From Prevotellaceae bacterium UBA4361 (GTDB lineage: Bacteria > Bacteroidota > Bacteroidia > Bacteroidales > Bacteroidaceae): a stretch of DNA of 32,666 nucleotides. Each line of letters begins with the position of its first letter. The first letter of the stretch is position 1. Shown piece by piece: positions 14,558 to 22,700 of this stretch. The stretch lies in contig DGSN01000080.1 of the NCBI GenBank assembly GCA_002393575.1, positions 1-32,666 of the forward strand, in the 5' to 3' direction. Position numbers and translations under genes: made by a program. Under the pieces are notes generated by a model that made no database searches, had not been told where the DNA came from, and was given only the letters and a program-made list of their open reading frames with translations.

Positions 14558-14586
14558 CATTTTATGTTCCAGTATTTGAAATCCCA

Positions 14587-15009
14587 TTAATCTTTGTCCA
14601 GCAAATAGAGAAGTTCTTTTGGTGAATAAATGGGAAGCCTACTGAACTCGGCAAAGTCGTCAGTATTAATCGTTACGATACAATCACATTGACCTGCAAT
14701 GGCGCTCTGATACTGAAGCATATCCTCGAAATCCTTCACTTCTTGGCACAAAGCTATACGTAACTGATTGCTATCCATTGGAAGCACTATAACATGGCTC
14801 TCCATCATACGCATTATCTGATACAACTGTGTCCGAGGTATCTTATTTCGCTGCAAGATGTATGCCATGTTAGCAAATGTGAGATAAGAGGCGAAGATGT
14901 TGATTTCTTCGTTTATACCTGCTTGCAGAATCTGTTGGCAGTCTGATTGTTCTTTTCGTGCCAGAATAATCTCTAACAGAATGTTTGTATCAAGGAAAAC
15001 ATTCATCAT
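14587..15009 (-). CDS. PIN-domain toxin, VapC-like
   Basis: The 140-residue protein has the PIN ribonuclease pattern: 'FLDTNILLEI' with Asp7, 'DFEDMLQYQSAI' with D93/E95/D96 in the central acidic cluster, and 'DCIVTINTDDF' near 109-119, which carries the last acidic residues. PIN toxins (VapC) cut RNA in the cytoplasm using Mg2+ held by these acids. Length is normal. Its ATG overlaps the stop codon of the upstream antitoxin gene by four bases (ATGA), as usual for such pairs. A second ATG lies one codon downstream. It ends close to the bidirectional terminator. Confidence 0.85.
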   Translation of the reverse strand: MMNVFLDTNILLEIILARKEQSDCQQILQAGINEEINIFASYLTFANMAYILQRNKIPRTQLYQIMRMMESHVIVLPMDSNQLRIALCQEVKDFEDMLQYQSAIAGQCDCIVTINTDDFAEFSRLPIYSPKELLYLLDKD

Positions 15010-15287
15010 TTCACTTGCCTTCTATCTTCAACGATGGCTGCCAACAATGGGTCTTCGTCCAGTTCTTTTTGCGTGAATTCTCTCAAATGAAGATTGCCAA
15101 GCAATTCCACATCTAGCGATAACGGACGGTTCTTCTTCCGTATCTTCTTAGCAGCAGGACTACTCGTTTTGGTTTCTTCCATGTCCTTTGCTTCAATCAA
15201 CTTATTGGCAAGCCATTCACGTTCGGCTTGCTTCAATGAAAGTCCTTGCAGATATGTCCAAAGATTTTCCAGTGCAAATGTCGTCAT
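15006..15287 (-). CDS. Antitoxin of the PIN-domain pair, 93 residues
   Basis: The protein is encoded immediately before the PIN toxin and overlaps it by four bases. 'TTFALENLWTYLQGLSLKQAEREWLANKL' (residues 2-30, two helices; shown by its ends TTFALENLW and REWLANKL) matches small antitoxins common beside PIN toxins in Bacteroidetes. The C-terminal part, with basic residues (KKIRKKNR) and then 'LREFTQKELDEDPLLAAIVED', is likely the toxin-binding tail. The ATG at 15287 fits the promoter at 15312-15341; the longer open frame upstream is hydrophobic and includes the promoter, so it is rejected. The antitoxin, alone or with VapC, normally represses its own promoter. Confidence 0.8.
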   Translation of the reverse strand: MTTFALENLWTYLQGLSLKQAEREWLANKLIEAKDMEETKTSSPAAKKIRKKNRPLSLDVELLGNLHLREFTQKELDEDPLLAAIVEDRRQVK

Positions 15288-15311
15288 AATCCTAACATAT
15301 TTTATCGACTG

Positions 15312-15341
15312 CAAATATACAATTAAATATCGGAAAAGCAA
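15312..15341 (-). promoter_or_regulatory. Promoter of the toxin-antitoxin operon
   Basis: On the minus strand TTG (15341-15339) and TATATTTG (15319-15312) are exactly 19 bases apart. The transcript would begin near 15307, about 20 bases before the antitoxin ATG. Confidence 0.8.
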
Positions 15342-15417
15342 GGCATTACAAAACAAGTAAATCACATAAAACACAAAAATTTGTTCTTCAAACACCTAAT
15401 TTTACAAGAATAACATG

Positions 15418-15425
15418 TAAATTTG
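15418..15425 (+). promoter_or_regulatory. Possible -7 box of the M50 protease gene
   Basis: TAAATTTG fits the TAnnTTTG box. It lies 61 bases before the ATG, and the heptamer array would then lie in the 5' leader. No clear -33 element was seen. Confidence 0.4.
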
Positions 15426-15443
15426 CATATCAATAGTTAAGTT

Positions 15444-15486
15444 ATTCTTCATTCTTCATTCTCCATTCTTCATTTTTCATTTATTC
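15444..15486 (-). repeat. Heptamer array directly before the protease start codon
   Basis: Units on the plus strand are ATTCTTC, ATTCTTC, ATTCTCC, ATTCTTC, ATTTTTC and a longer ATTTATTC, after which the ATG of the protease gene follows at once. No purine-rich ribosome-binding site can fit between the array and the start codon. Confidence 0.85.
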
Positions 15487-16344
15487 ATGTCACTTCTCAC
15501 ACTTGTTTGGTTTGCCATTTGCGCCATCGTTCATGAATTGGGGCATTTTCTCGTAGGGCACGGACTGGGGTGCAAAGTCACCCGATTCCAGATTTTCCTT
15601 TCACCCCTCTACTCCTTCCGTTTTCCCCCTCGGAAAGATGGAAAACCCTCGTGGCGCGACACGGAATTCTCCATTGGTTGGTTGCCATTGGCAGGACTGA
15701 CCGTGTTCGATGTGCCTTCCAACTACACGAACCTTGTTCCGCTTTCCACCGTGAACCCCGATGGCACAGCGGAGGAGAACGAAGGCAAGTATATGGGTTG
15801 GACGAAAGAAGGCAAACCCGTGCAAGTGGCACGTCGGCAGTTTCTCCATCTCCGACCAGCGTGGCAACGCCTGTGCGTGTCGTTGGCAGGCGTGATATTC
15901 AATCTCCTCTTTGCCTTGCTCCTCATGGGCATCATGGTGTTTTGTGCAGTGAGTCAGAAGCACGGCGTTTGGGGATTTGCCGAACTGAAAGAATCACTCC
16001 TTTCCACTTTCCAGATTTTCGGCTATTCCTTTCTCGATGCGTCCGCTGTCGTGACGGGACTTTTTGGCTTCGACTTCTCCATTTCGCAAGTCTCCCAACC
16101 CATCTACGACATCTACCAATTCCTCTATGCGCATTCCTTCGCCTACGGACTTGCCATCTACAGCATCGTCCTTTTCTTCATCAACATTCTCCCCATCTAT
16201 CCCCTCGACGGTGGTCATGCCGTGTTCGAAATCTACGAAATCATCACAGGAAAGCAACCTCCGCAGACTGTTCGAACCGTCCTTTCGTGGGTCGGTTCCA
16301 TCCTCTTCATCATCCTCTTCTGGATTCTTCCGATGTTGAGATAA
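15487..16344 (+). CDS. Minimal M50-family membrane metalloprotease
   Basis: The 285-residue protein has the site-2 protease motifs: HELGH at 16-20 (zinc ligands H16 and H20, catalytic E17) in the first membrane helix, and 'NILPIYPLDGGH' from N233 with the third ligand D241. Further membrane segments lie at about 134-154, 220-238 and 266-283. No PDZ domain is present, and the stretch at 30-125 between helices is a variable cytoplasmic or periplasmic loop, so it differs from RseP (about 450 residues). It may act in regulated intramembrane proteolysis; the substrate is unknown. It carries a heptamer array instead of a ribosome-binding site. Start ATG 15487 is forced by the first helix. Confidence 0.85.
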   Translation: MSLLTLVWFAICAIVHELGHFLVGHGLGCKVTRFQIFLSPLYSFRFPPRKDGKPSWRDTEFSIGWLPLAGLTVFDVPSNYTNLVPLSTVNPDGTAEENEGKYMGWTKEGKPVQVARRQFLHLRPAWQRLCVSLAGVIFNLLFALLLMGIMVFCAVSQKHGVWGFAELKESLLSTFQIFGYSFLDASAVVTGLFGFDFSISQVSQPIYDIYQFLYAHSFAYGLAIYSIVLFFINILPIYPLDGGHAVFEIYEIITGKQPPQTVRTVLSWVGSILFIILFWILPMLR

Positions 16345-16400
16345 GTCATAGCACTCATTGATGTTTCGCTTTTCTTTCTCATTTTTTTGTTTATAAAGAA

Positions 16401-16429
16401 TTGATTTTGAATTTGTTTTGTTATCTTTG
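16401..16429 (+). promoter_or_regulatory. Promoter of the dockerin/Fib_succ gene
   Basis: TTG at 16401-16403 and TATCTTTG at 16422-16429 are 18 bases apart. The transcript starts near 16434 and leaves a 60-base leader before ATG 16495. Confidence 0.75.
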
Positions 16430-16494
16430 TCACGCACTAACAAAATGATAGGAAATCATCATCTAATTATAAACCACTCAAAACCATTTCAACG

Positions 16495-17916
16495 ATGAGA
16501 AAACTATTTACTCTTTTTGCCTTGTTGCCGTTCATAGCGGTTAACTCCTATTGCCAATACGCGAAATTAGGAGATGTGAATTTAGACGGAGATGTTGATA
16601 TTTCCGATGTTGTTTTTCTTGTAAACAAGATTCTCAATCCCGATGCGGGAAATCTCACTTGTCCCGATGACCACCATCCTCATGTGATTGACCTCGGTTT
16701 GCCAAGCGGCACGAAATGGTCGTGCTGTAACATGGGTTCTTCTGCTCCCGAAGACTTCGGCGGTTATTATGCCTGGGGAGAGACGGAGGAAAAGGAAACG
16801 TATAATTGGAGTACCTACATTCACTGCGAAGGTACACAAAACACTTGCAAGGATATTGGTTCCAACATCCGTGGTACTGAATACGATGTTGTTCGTCAAG
16901 ATTGGGGAAATGCTTGGCTGATGCCATCACAAGAACAAATCAATGAATTGTTTAACACCTGCACCAGCGAATGGACTGAAGTCAATGGCGTAACGGGGTG
17001 CAGACTCACAGCTCCCAATGGCGGTAGCATTTTCCTGCCTGCTGCTGGTTACAAAACCGCTGCACTCTCTGGTCTGGGGAGTTTAGGACGTTATTGGTCT
17101 GCAAATGTGAATCCAAATACCAAACATTGGGCTTACTATTTCCAAGTTGGCAGTAACAATAACTTTTGGGGAGGCAAATACAGCACTAATCGTTGCGAGG
17201 GTCATTCCATTCGTCCTGTTGCCACTCGTGTCCCTGCTACATTGCTTGGCGATGTCAACGACGATGGATATATAGACATTTCCGATGTTGTTTTCCTTGT
17301 CAATTTGATTCTCAATCCTAATGCAACTAATCTCACTTGTCCCGACAATCATCATCCTCATCTTATCGACCTTGGTTTGCCAAGTGGCACAAAATGGGCT
17401 TGCTGCAATGTGGGTGCTGTGGCTCCAGATGCTTACGGTGGCTATTATGCTTGGGGAGAAACAGAAGAGAAGGAAACGTATAATTGGGCTAACTACTCCC
17501 TCTGCGAAGGAACACAAAGCACATGTTTCAAAATTTATGATATTTGTGGCACAGAATACGATGTTGCCACGAAGGAATGGGGAGAGGATTGGGTGATGCC
17601 GACACAACAACAAATGAAGGAACTGCTTGAGAATTGTTCCTACGAATTGACTGAACTTTATGAAACAAAGGGGTATAAGTTAAAAGGTCCAAGTGGCGGT
17701 AGCATCTTCTTGCCTGCAGCAGGATACAAAACCACGGCACACTATGGTCAAGGCAGTGTTCTTCAATATTGGTCGGGAACTGGTGATGGCAATACCCGAT
17801 ATTGGGCATACCCATTACACAGTGCAAGTAGCACTCTGTACTGGAAACACGGGACCAACCGCTGTGAAGGTAAATCCGTTCGTCCTGTCTTAAAAGCAGA
17901 AGAGTCATCGGAATGA
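16495..17916 (+). CDS. Secreted protein with duplicated dockerin and Fib_succ modules
   Basis: The 473-residue product has a signal peptide (hydrophobic LFTLFALLPFIAV, cleavage near YCQ) and two copies of a ~220-residue module. Each begins with a dockerin type I-like calcium loop ('GDVNLDGDVDISDVVFLVNKIL' at about 27 and 'GDVNDDGYIDISDVVFLVNLIL' at about 250, quoted by their shared core DISDVVFLVN). Each continues with a Fib_succ_major-type domain: 'LGLPSGTKW', 'GGYYAWGETEEKETYNW', 'GGSIFLPAAGYKT' and 'TNRCEG.S.RPV'. Dockerins usually bind cohesins, but in Bacteroidetes such loops occur without cellulosomes. There is no clear T9SS tail; the C-terminus is 'RPVLKAEESSE'. The two halves are also alike in DNA and could recombine. 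Role: likely a surface or secreted protein, ligand unknown. Confidence 0.8.
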   Translation: MRKLFTLFALLPFIAVNSYCQYAKLGDVNLDGDVDISDVVFLVNKILNPDAGNLTCPDDHHPHVIDLGLPSGTKWSCCNMGSSAPEDFGGYYAWGETEEKETYNWSTYIHCEGTQNTCKDIGSNIRGTEYDVVRQDWGNAWLMPSQEQINELFNTCTSEWTEVNGVTGCRLTAPNGGSIFLPAAGYKTAALSGLGSLGRYWSANVNPNTKHWAYYFQVGSNNNFWGGKYSTNRCEGHSIRPVATRVPATLLGDVNDDGYIDISDVVFLVNLILNPNATNLTCPDNHHPHLIDLGLPSGTKWACCNVGAVAPDAYGGYYAWGETEEKETYNWANYSLCEGTQSTCFKIYDICGTEYDVATKEWGEDWVMPTQQQMKELLENCSYELTELYETKGYKLKGPSGGSIFLPAAGYKTTAHYGQGSVLQYWSGTGDGNTRYWAYPLHSASSTLYWKHGTNRCEGKSVRPVLKAEESSE

Positions 17917-17957
17917 TTCCTTTTGGAATAAACATTACGTTCATTCTAAATCATTTA

Positions 17958-17987
17958 CTGCGGCAATTCAATGCCGCAGTTTTTTTT
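17958..17987 (+). terminator. Terminator of the dockerin/Fib_succ gene
   Basis: CTGCGGCA and TGCCGCAG form an 8-bp perfect stem around ATTCAA, followed directly by eight T: an ideal intrinsic terminator. Confidence 0.92.
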
Positions 17988-18011
17988 CGACAGCTTTGTC
18001 TGAAAGTAATG

Positions 18012-18175
18012 TTCCAATGGCGTTCGTTTACTGTCCCAATCGCGTTCCTGTGGTATCCAAACTGCGTTTAAGGGGTGTATGAATTGCGATGAGCGTTCGT
18101 TTGAGTTTTGACGGACGTTCAATCGGGGGACGATGAACGTTCGTTGGGACGTTGTTGAAGGTTCGTTGAAAAAGG
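18012..18175 (+). repeat. Cluster of GCGTTCG / GACGTTC-type short motifs
   Basis: Between the terminator and the GH43-like gene the words GCGTTCGTTT, GCGTTCCTG, GCGTTTAAGG, GCGTTCGTTTG, GACGTTCAAT, AACGTTCGTTG, GACGTTG and GGTTCGTTG appear at irregular spacing of about 15-30 bases. Related words (AACGCACGTTCATCAAC) occur in direct and inverted copies at 32444-32523. No gene is seen in 17988-18253. Confidence 0.5.
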
Positions 18176-18253
18176 AAAGGTGAATCGTGGGGTCGCATTG
18201 GCGCAAAATGATAGAAAAAAGTCTTGTTATTTTTCACTGATAAGATTTTTTGT

Positions 18254-18261
18254 TAACTTTG
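18254..18261 (+). promoter_or_regulatory. -7 box right in front of the GH43-like start codon
   Basis: TAACTTTG ends six bases before the ATG at 18268, which suggests an mRNA with almost no leader. No good -33 TTG lies at the usual distance. Confidence 0.5.
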
Positions 18262-18267
18262 CGGTCA

Positions 18268-19446
18268 ATGAAAAGAAGCTTGGCGTTTTCCATAGTGTTG
18301 TTCTGCATGACGGTAGCCTTGGCGCAGCAATGGCCAAGGACGGTGATGCGTGGCGATTTTGAAGACCCAACGATGGTGAGGGATGGAAAGGATTTCTACA
18401 TGACTCACTCTGCTTTCTACGACTTTCCTGCTTTCTTGATTTGGCATTCTACCGACTTGATGAACTGGACTCCGCTGTGCCGAGTGGTGGAGGATGCCTG
18501 GAGCGGAATGGCGGTGCGTCCGTTGCTGGAGAAGGAGGCGGAAGGACGTTTCAGCCTGACTTTCGAGGCGGGCGATTCGCTCTACCGCTATGAGGCGGAG
18601 AAGGCGAAGGGTCCGTGGCGACGTGTGTCGGTGAGCGATGCCAAGGGCAGAAGGGATTTCCATGAAGTATTTGATGGGCACAAGGTGGTGCGGGTGAATG
18701 ACGTGAAGGGACAGGAGTATGTGGTCTATCACGAAGCACTGAAGGGGTATGGCAGTTTCGGTAGGCAGACAAAGGTGGAACCCGTGAAGAAGGATGACGA
18801 TGGGGCGTGGAAGTCGATGTCGGACGAACTGAACCGCAAAAACCGCAAGCAGAATGGCGGTAGGTTTTGGCGAGAAAGCGACACGAAGAAGATGCCCGAA
18901 ATGCGCATCCGCATGAATGACAATTTCACTGGGCAGCATGTAGGACTGCAATGGACGATGTGGAAAGAATTCTCGATGAATTCGGCAAAAATCGAAAAAG
19001 GGACACTCCATTTGGCGGCTTGCGGAACGAGTCCTGTTGATGGCAGAAAGCTGATGACGAAGGCTATCGACAAGAATTATTTGGTGCAAACGCAGGTCGT
19101 ATCTTCGTCGGGGAATTGGTCGGGGTTGATGCTGTTTGCCGACGAGGGGCATTTCTGTGGTGTGGTGACGGATGGCAGGCAGTTTGTGATATACGAAGAT
19201 GGCAAGGAAAAGGGACGGAAGGAATACTCCTACGGGAAGAATTGCTATGTGCGAATCGTCAATCACCGACAGCGGGTGCGCATACAGGTGAGCGAAACGG
19301 GACGCAGATGGGAGACTCTGGCTCAGGGCATAAACGTGGAACGATATGTCGATGCCAATGCGGATGGGGTGGCTTTGCGGCCTGCGTTGGTGACTTACGG
19401 GGACGGGGATGGGCGATTCAGGAAGTTCAGATATACTTCGAAATGA
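18268..19446 (+). CDS. Short GH43-like secreted protein, possibly not catalytic
   Basis: The 392-residue product has a signal peptide (to about 20) and then a GH43 opening: 'GDFEDPTMVRDGKDFYMTHSAF' around 29-50, where the Asp of EDP (D33) would be the catalytic base, and 'FLIWHSTDLMNWTPL' at 56-70. After this the family pattern is lost early: the section up to about 195 is much shorter than a normal five-bladed propeller. The C-terminal part (about 195-390) resembles the beta-sandwich that follows GH43 domains in xylosidases ('DNFTGQHVGLQWTMW', 'GTLHLAACGTSPVDGRKLM', 'GLMLFADEGHFCGV'). Typical relatives have 500 or more residues, so the middle with catalytic Asp/Glu may be reduced or missing. 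The upstream TTG at 18250 is inside the promoter and rejected. The rhamnogalacturonan lyase gene follows. Confidence 0.65.
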   Translation: MKRSLAFSIVLFCMTVALAQQWPRTVMRGDFEDPTMVRDGKDFYMTHSAFYDFPAFLIWHSTDLMNWTPLCRVVEDAWSGMAVRPLLEKEAEGRFSLTFEAGDSLYRYEAEKAKGPWRRVSVSDAKGRRDFHEVFDGHKVVRVNDVKGQEYVVYHEALKGYGSFGRQTKVEPVKKDDDGAWKSMSDELNRKNRKQNGGRFWRESDTKKMPEMRIRMNDNFTGQHVGLQWTMWKEFSMNSAKIEKGTLHLAACGTSPVDGRKLMTKAIDKNYLVQTQVVSSSGNWSGLMLFADEGHFCGVVTDGRQFVIYEDGKEKGRKEYSYGKNCYVRIVNHRQRVRIQVSETGRRWETLAQGINVERYVDANADGVALRPALVTYGDGDGRFRKFRYTSK

Positions 19447-19447
19447 G

Positions 19448-19501
19448 GATGGGCGTGATGGGCATGATGGGGTTAATGGGCGAAATGGGGGTAATGGGCG
19501 C
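19448..19501 (+). repeat. Six-unit nonamer array RATGGGNNN
   Basis: The units are GATGGGCGT, GATGGGCAT, GATGGGGTT, AATGGGCGA, AATGGGGGT and AATGGGCGC, starting one base after the stop codon of the GH43-like gene. It has the same unit design as the array at 10667-10774. The rest of the gap to 19708 holds only the promoter box at 19654. Confidence 0.88.
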
Positions 19502-19653
19502 AGATAAAACAGAAATTGTTTCGGCTGTTATGCAAGCAATTCCTGGTGGTGTGATTATTCACGCTGTATGTAGAATTGTACTTTTTTGAGACGAAATGGG
19601 AATCGGTTAGGATTTTTTATTTTGCTGAGTCGCATCAACGTTTATTTTTTCGT

Positions 19654-19661
19654 TATCTTTG
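19654..19661 (+). promoter_or_regulatory. -7 box of the PL11 gene promoter
   Basis: TATCTTTG matches the TAnnTTTG box, 47 bases before the ATG at 19709. A -33 TTG at normal spacing is not visible. Confidence 0.6.
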
Positions 19662-19708
19662 CAGCAAAGAAACGTATTCTTGGAATCAACAACTAACTAG
19701 ATAACTAT

Positions 19709-22700
19709 ATGAAAAAATTTGTTACTTGTGCGCTTTTAGCGTTGACCTCTTTGATGAGTGCGAATGCTCAGCGTGTGACAGACCAGCTGGACCGTGGGCT
19801 CGTGGCAGTGCCTGTGACGGGTGGTAACTTTGTGAGCTGGAAAGTGTTTGCTGAGGAATACTACGACGTGACTTACAATCTCTATTGCAATGGTTCGAAG
19901 ATTGCGAGCAATCTGAAAACGTCGAACTACACCCACACGAATGGCAATTCGTCGAGTTCCTATCAGGTGGTTCCCGTTGTGAAAGGTGTGGAGCGCACTG
20001 ACCTCATGTCGCAGGCAACGAAGCGCTGGAACAACCAGTATTATCAGTTCCCTGTGGCAAAGGTCTATGACCGCGCTGGCAATGATGTCACTTCGGGCTA
20101 CATCATCAACGATGTCAGCTTGGGCGACGTGGATGGCGATGGTGTTGTGGAGTTCTTGGTGAAGCGCAACAATCATCTTGGCAATCAAGGGGACGTGACG
20201 AACAAGCTGACGTTCCACCATTACGAGTGCTACAAACTGGATGGCACGTTGCTGTGGTGGATGGACCTCGGTCCTAACATGCTGGCAGGTCCCGACGAGC
20301 AGTGGGATGCTGTGCTTTACGACTGGGACATGGACGGCAAGGCTGAGGTGCTGATGCGCGGTGCCGACAACATGATTATCCATCAGGCTGACGGCACGGT
20401 GCTGACCATTGGCGACAAGCCTAACTACGATGCCCGTACCGTTTATAACACGCAATATACCTGCGTGGGCAATGAGTACCTGCTCTATTTGGAGGGCGCA
20501 ACGGGCAAGCCTTATCCAATCGGTGATGACGGCAAACTCTGGATGACTTATCCACTGAAGCGATTCGAAGCCAATGAGTTCAGCGGGGTGGAAGGAAGTT
20601 CTACTTACGAGGAAGCCTACGTGAACACTTGGGGCGGCTCGAATGGTCGTCACGACGGTGGTCACCGTTCGATGAAGCATTATTTCGGTGCCCCATTCCT
20701 GGATGGCCGCAAGGCAAGCATCTTCCTGGGTCGTGGGTGCTACACGCGCCACAAGATGGCTGCTTACGATGTGGACCCAGCCACGCATAAGCTCACGCAG
20801 CGTTGGTTCTGGTCGGAATACAACGGTTCGTCGCCTTGGTTTGGCAATGGCTATCACAACTTCTCCATTGCCGACGTGGATGAAGACGGACGCGACGAGA
20901 TTGTGTTTGGTTCGATGGTGATTGACGACAACGGAAAGGGACTTTCCACCACAGGACTCGGACATGGCGATGCTGAGATTGTGGGCGACCTCGACCCTTA
21001 CCGCAAGGGCTTGGAGTTCTTCGGTTGCAACGAGGACAATCCATCCATGAACTACCGCAATGCTACCACTTCGCAGATTTACTACCGCTTGCAGAGTACG
21101 AGCGACGACGGCCGTTCGCTTTGCGGAAATTTCTCGAACGACTATCCTGGTTGCCAGGGCAGAAGTACACAGAGCGGGTTGGTTTCCACTGTTGCCGACA
21201 AACTCCTGCCTGTGACGATTCCAAGTGACGCAGAGACGGCTAAGAACTGGGCTATGGCATGGTTTCACCTCAACTTCCGCATCTATTGGGACGGCGACCT
21301 CTGTGATGAGGTGCTCGATAGCCCTGGAACAGAGAAGGAGGCTGCTGTCTATAAGCATGAGCACAGCAGGTTGTTCACCAGTTCGGGCTGCAAGATGAAC
21401 AACGACTCGAAGAACAACGCCTGTGCTTCGGCTGACATCCTCGGCGACTGGCGCGAGGAAATCGTGGTTCGCACCAGCGACAATGCTTACATCAGAATCT
21501 ATACGACGAACACTCCTACCACTTATCGCATTCCTACACTTTGGCACGACCATCAGTATCGCAATGCAATGGTTTGGCAGTGTGTGGGCTACAACCAGCC
21601 TCCTCAGAAGAGTTACTTCCTCGGCGAGCTGGAGGGTCTCACGGTAGCTCCACCACCATTCACAATGACCGACCGCGTGGAGATTGGCAATGGCGGCACC
21701 ATCAGCACTGCTAATGCCAACGAGCACGTGATGGTTTGCGAAACGAACGACACGAAGATTTCCGTGACCGACGGTGCAAATCCATATATTGCCACCTTCA
21801 ATGTGCCTTCGTGGGTGCAGGGAACGAACAGCAACAGCAAGACGAATCCAGTCATCAAGTATGATTACTACACTTGCGAAGTGAGTGGAGGTGCATTTGC
21901 TGGCGACATGCGATTAGTGAAGCAAGGCGATGGCGTTTTGACATTGCCAGCTGTGGAGCAGAAATACACGGGCAACACCGACATCTGGGCAGGAACGGTG
22001 AACTTCGATGGCAAGTTGCTGAACTCAGCCCTTTGGTTGAATCGTTTTGCCAAACTGAACAGCAATGGTGGCGAGTTCCGCAGCATCAAGATGGACTACG
22101 CCGCTGAGTTGCGCCCAGGCGGTGAGAAGCAGATGGGAACGGTGACAATGGACACGCTGACATTAGGCTTTGGCTCTCGCCTTGTGCTGGACATCTTTGA
22201 GGATGGCACGGCTGACAAGGTGGTTGCTAAGGCAGTGAACATCGAAACGAAGGACTGGGCGTATGGTCCTGAATTCTTGGCTCCAGTGGTGGAAGTGGTT
22301 CCTCATCTTGGCACGGGTGTAGAGAAAATTCCTGAAGGCGAATATCTCTTGGCAGAATTTGGAAATGTGACGGGAGCAATGGAAAAGCTGGTGCTGAAAG
22401 GCACTATCCTCACCCAGAAGAGCGTGCTCGAACTGCGCGAAGGCAAGCTCTATCTGGTGGTTTCGGGTGTTCGCGACAATAGCGATATTGTTTGGTTGGG
22501 CGACAAGAGTTCAGTTTGGAACGCTTCCATCACGGATAATTTCGCATTCCCAGACGAAGAACTGACTGCAACGATGTTCGTGAATGGCGACAATGTGTAT
22601 TTCAACGACGACGCAGAAAGCTTCAAGGTGGAAATCAATGGCGAGGTACAACCCGACACGATGTTTGTAGATAACGTATCAGCTTATCAGTTCATGGGCA

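Noticed and set aside
15288..15395. N-terminal extension of the antitoxin with a membrane-like segment
   Set aside because: It would include the toxin-antitoxin promoter (15312-15341) and is not part of the family pattern; the ATG at 15287 fits better.
19736..21727. A long open frame (663 codons) antisense to the PL11 gene
   Set aside because: It mirrors the third-codon-position bias of the PL11 gene, has no recognisable domain, and the PL11 reading has clear catalytic motifs.
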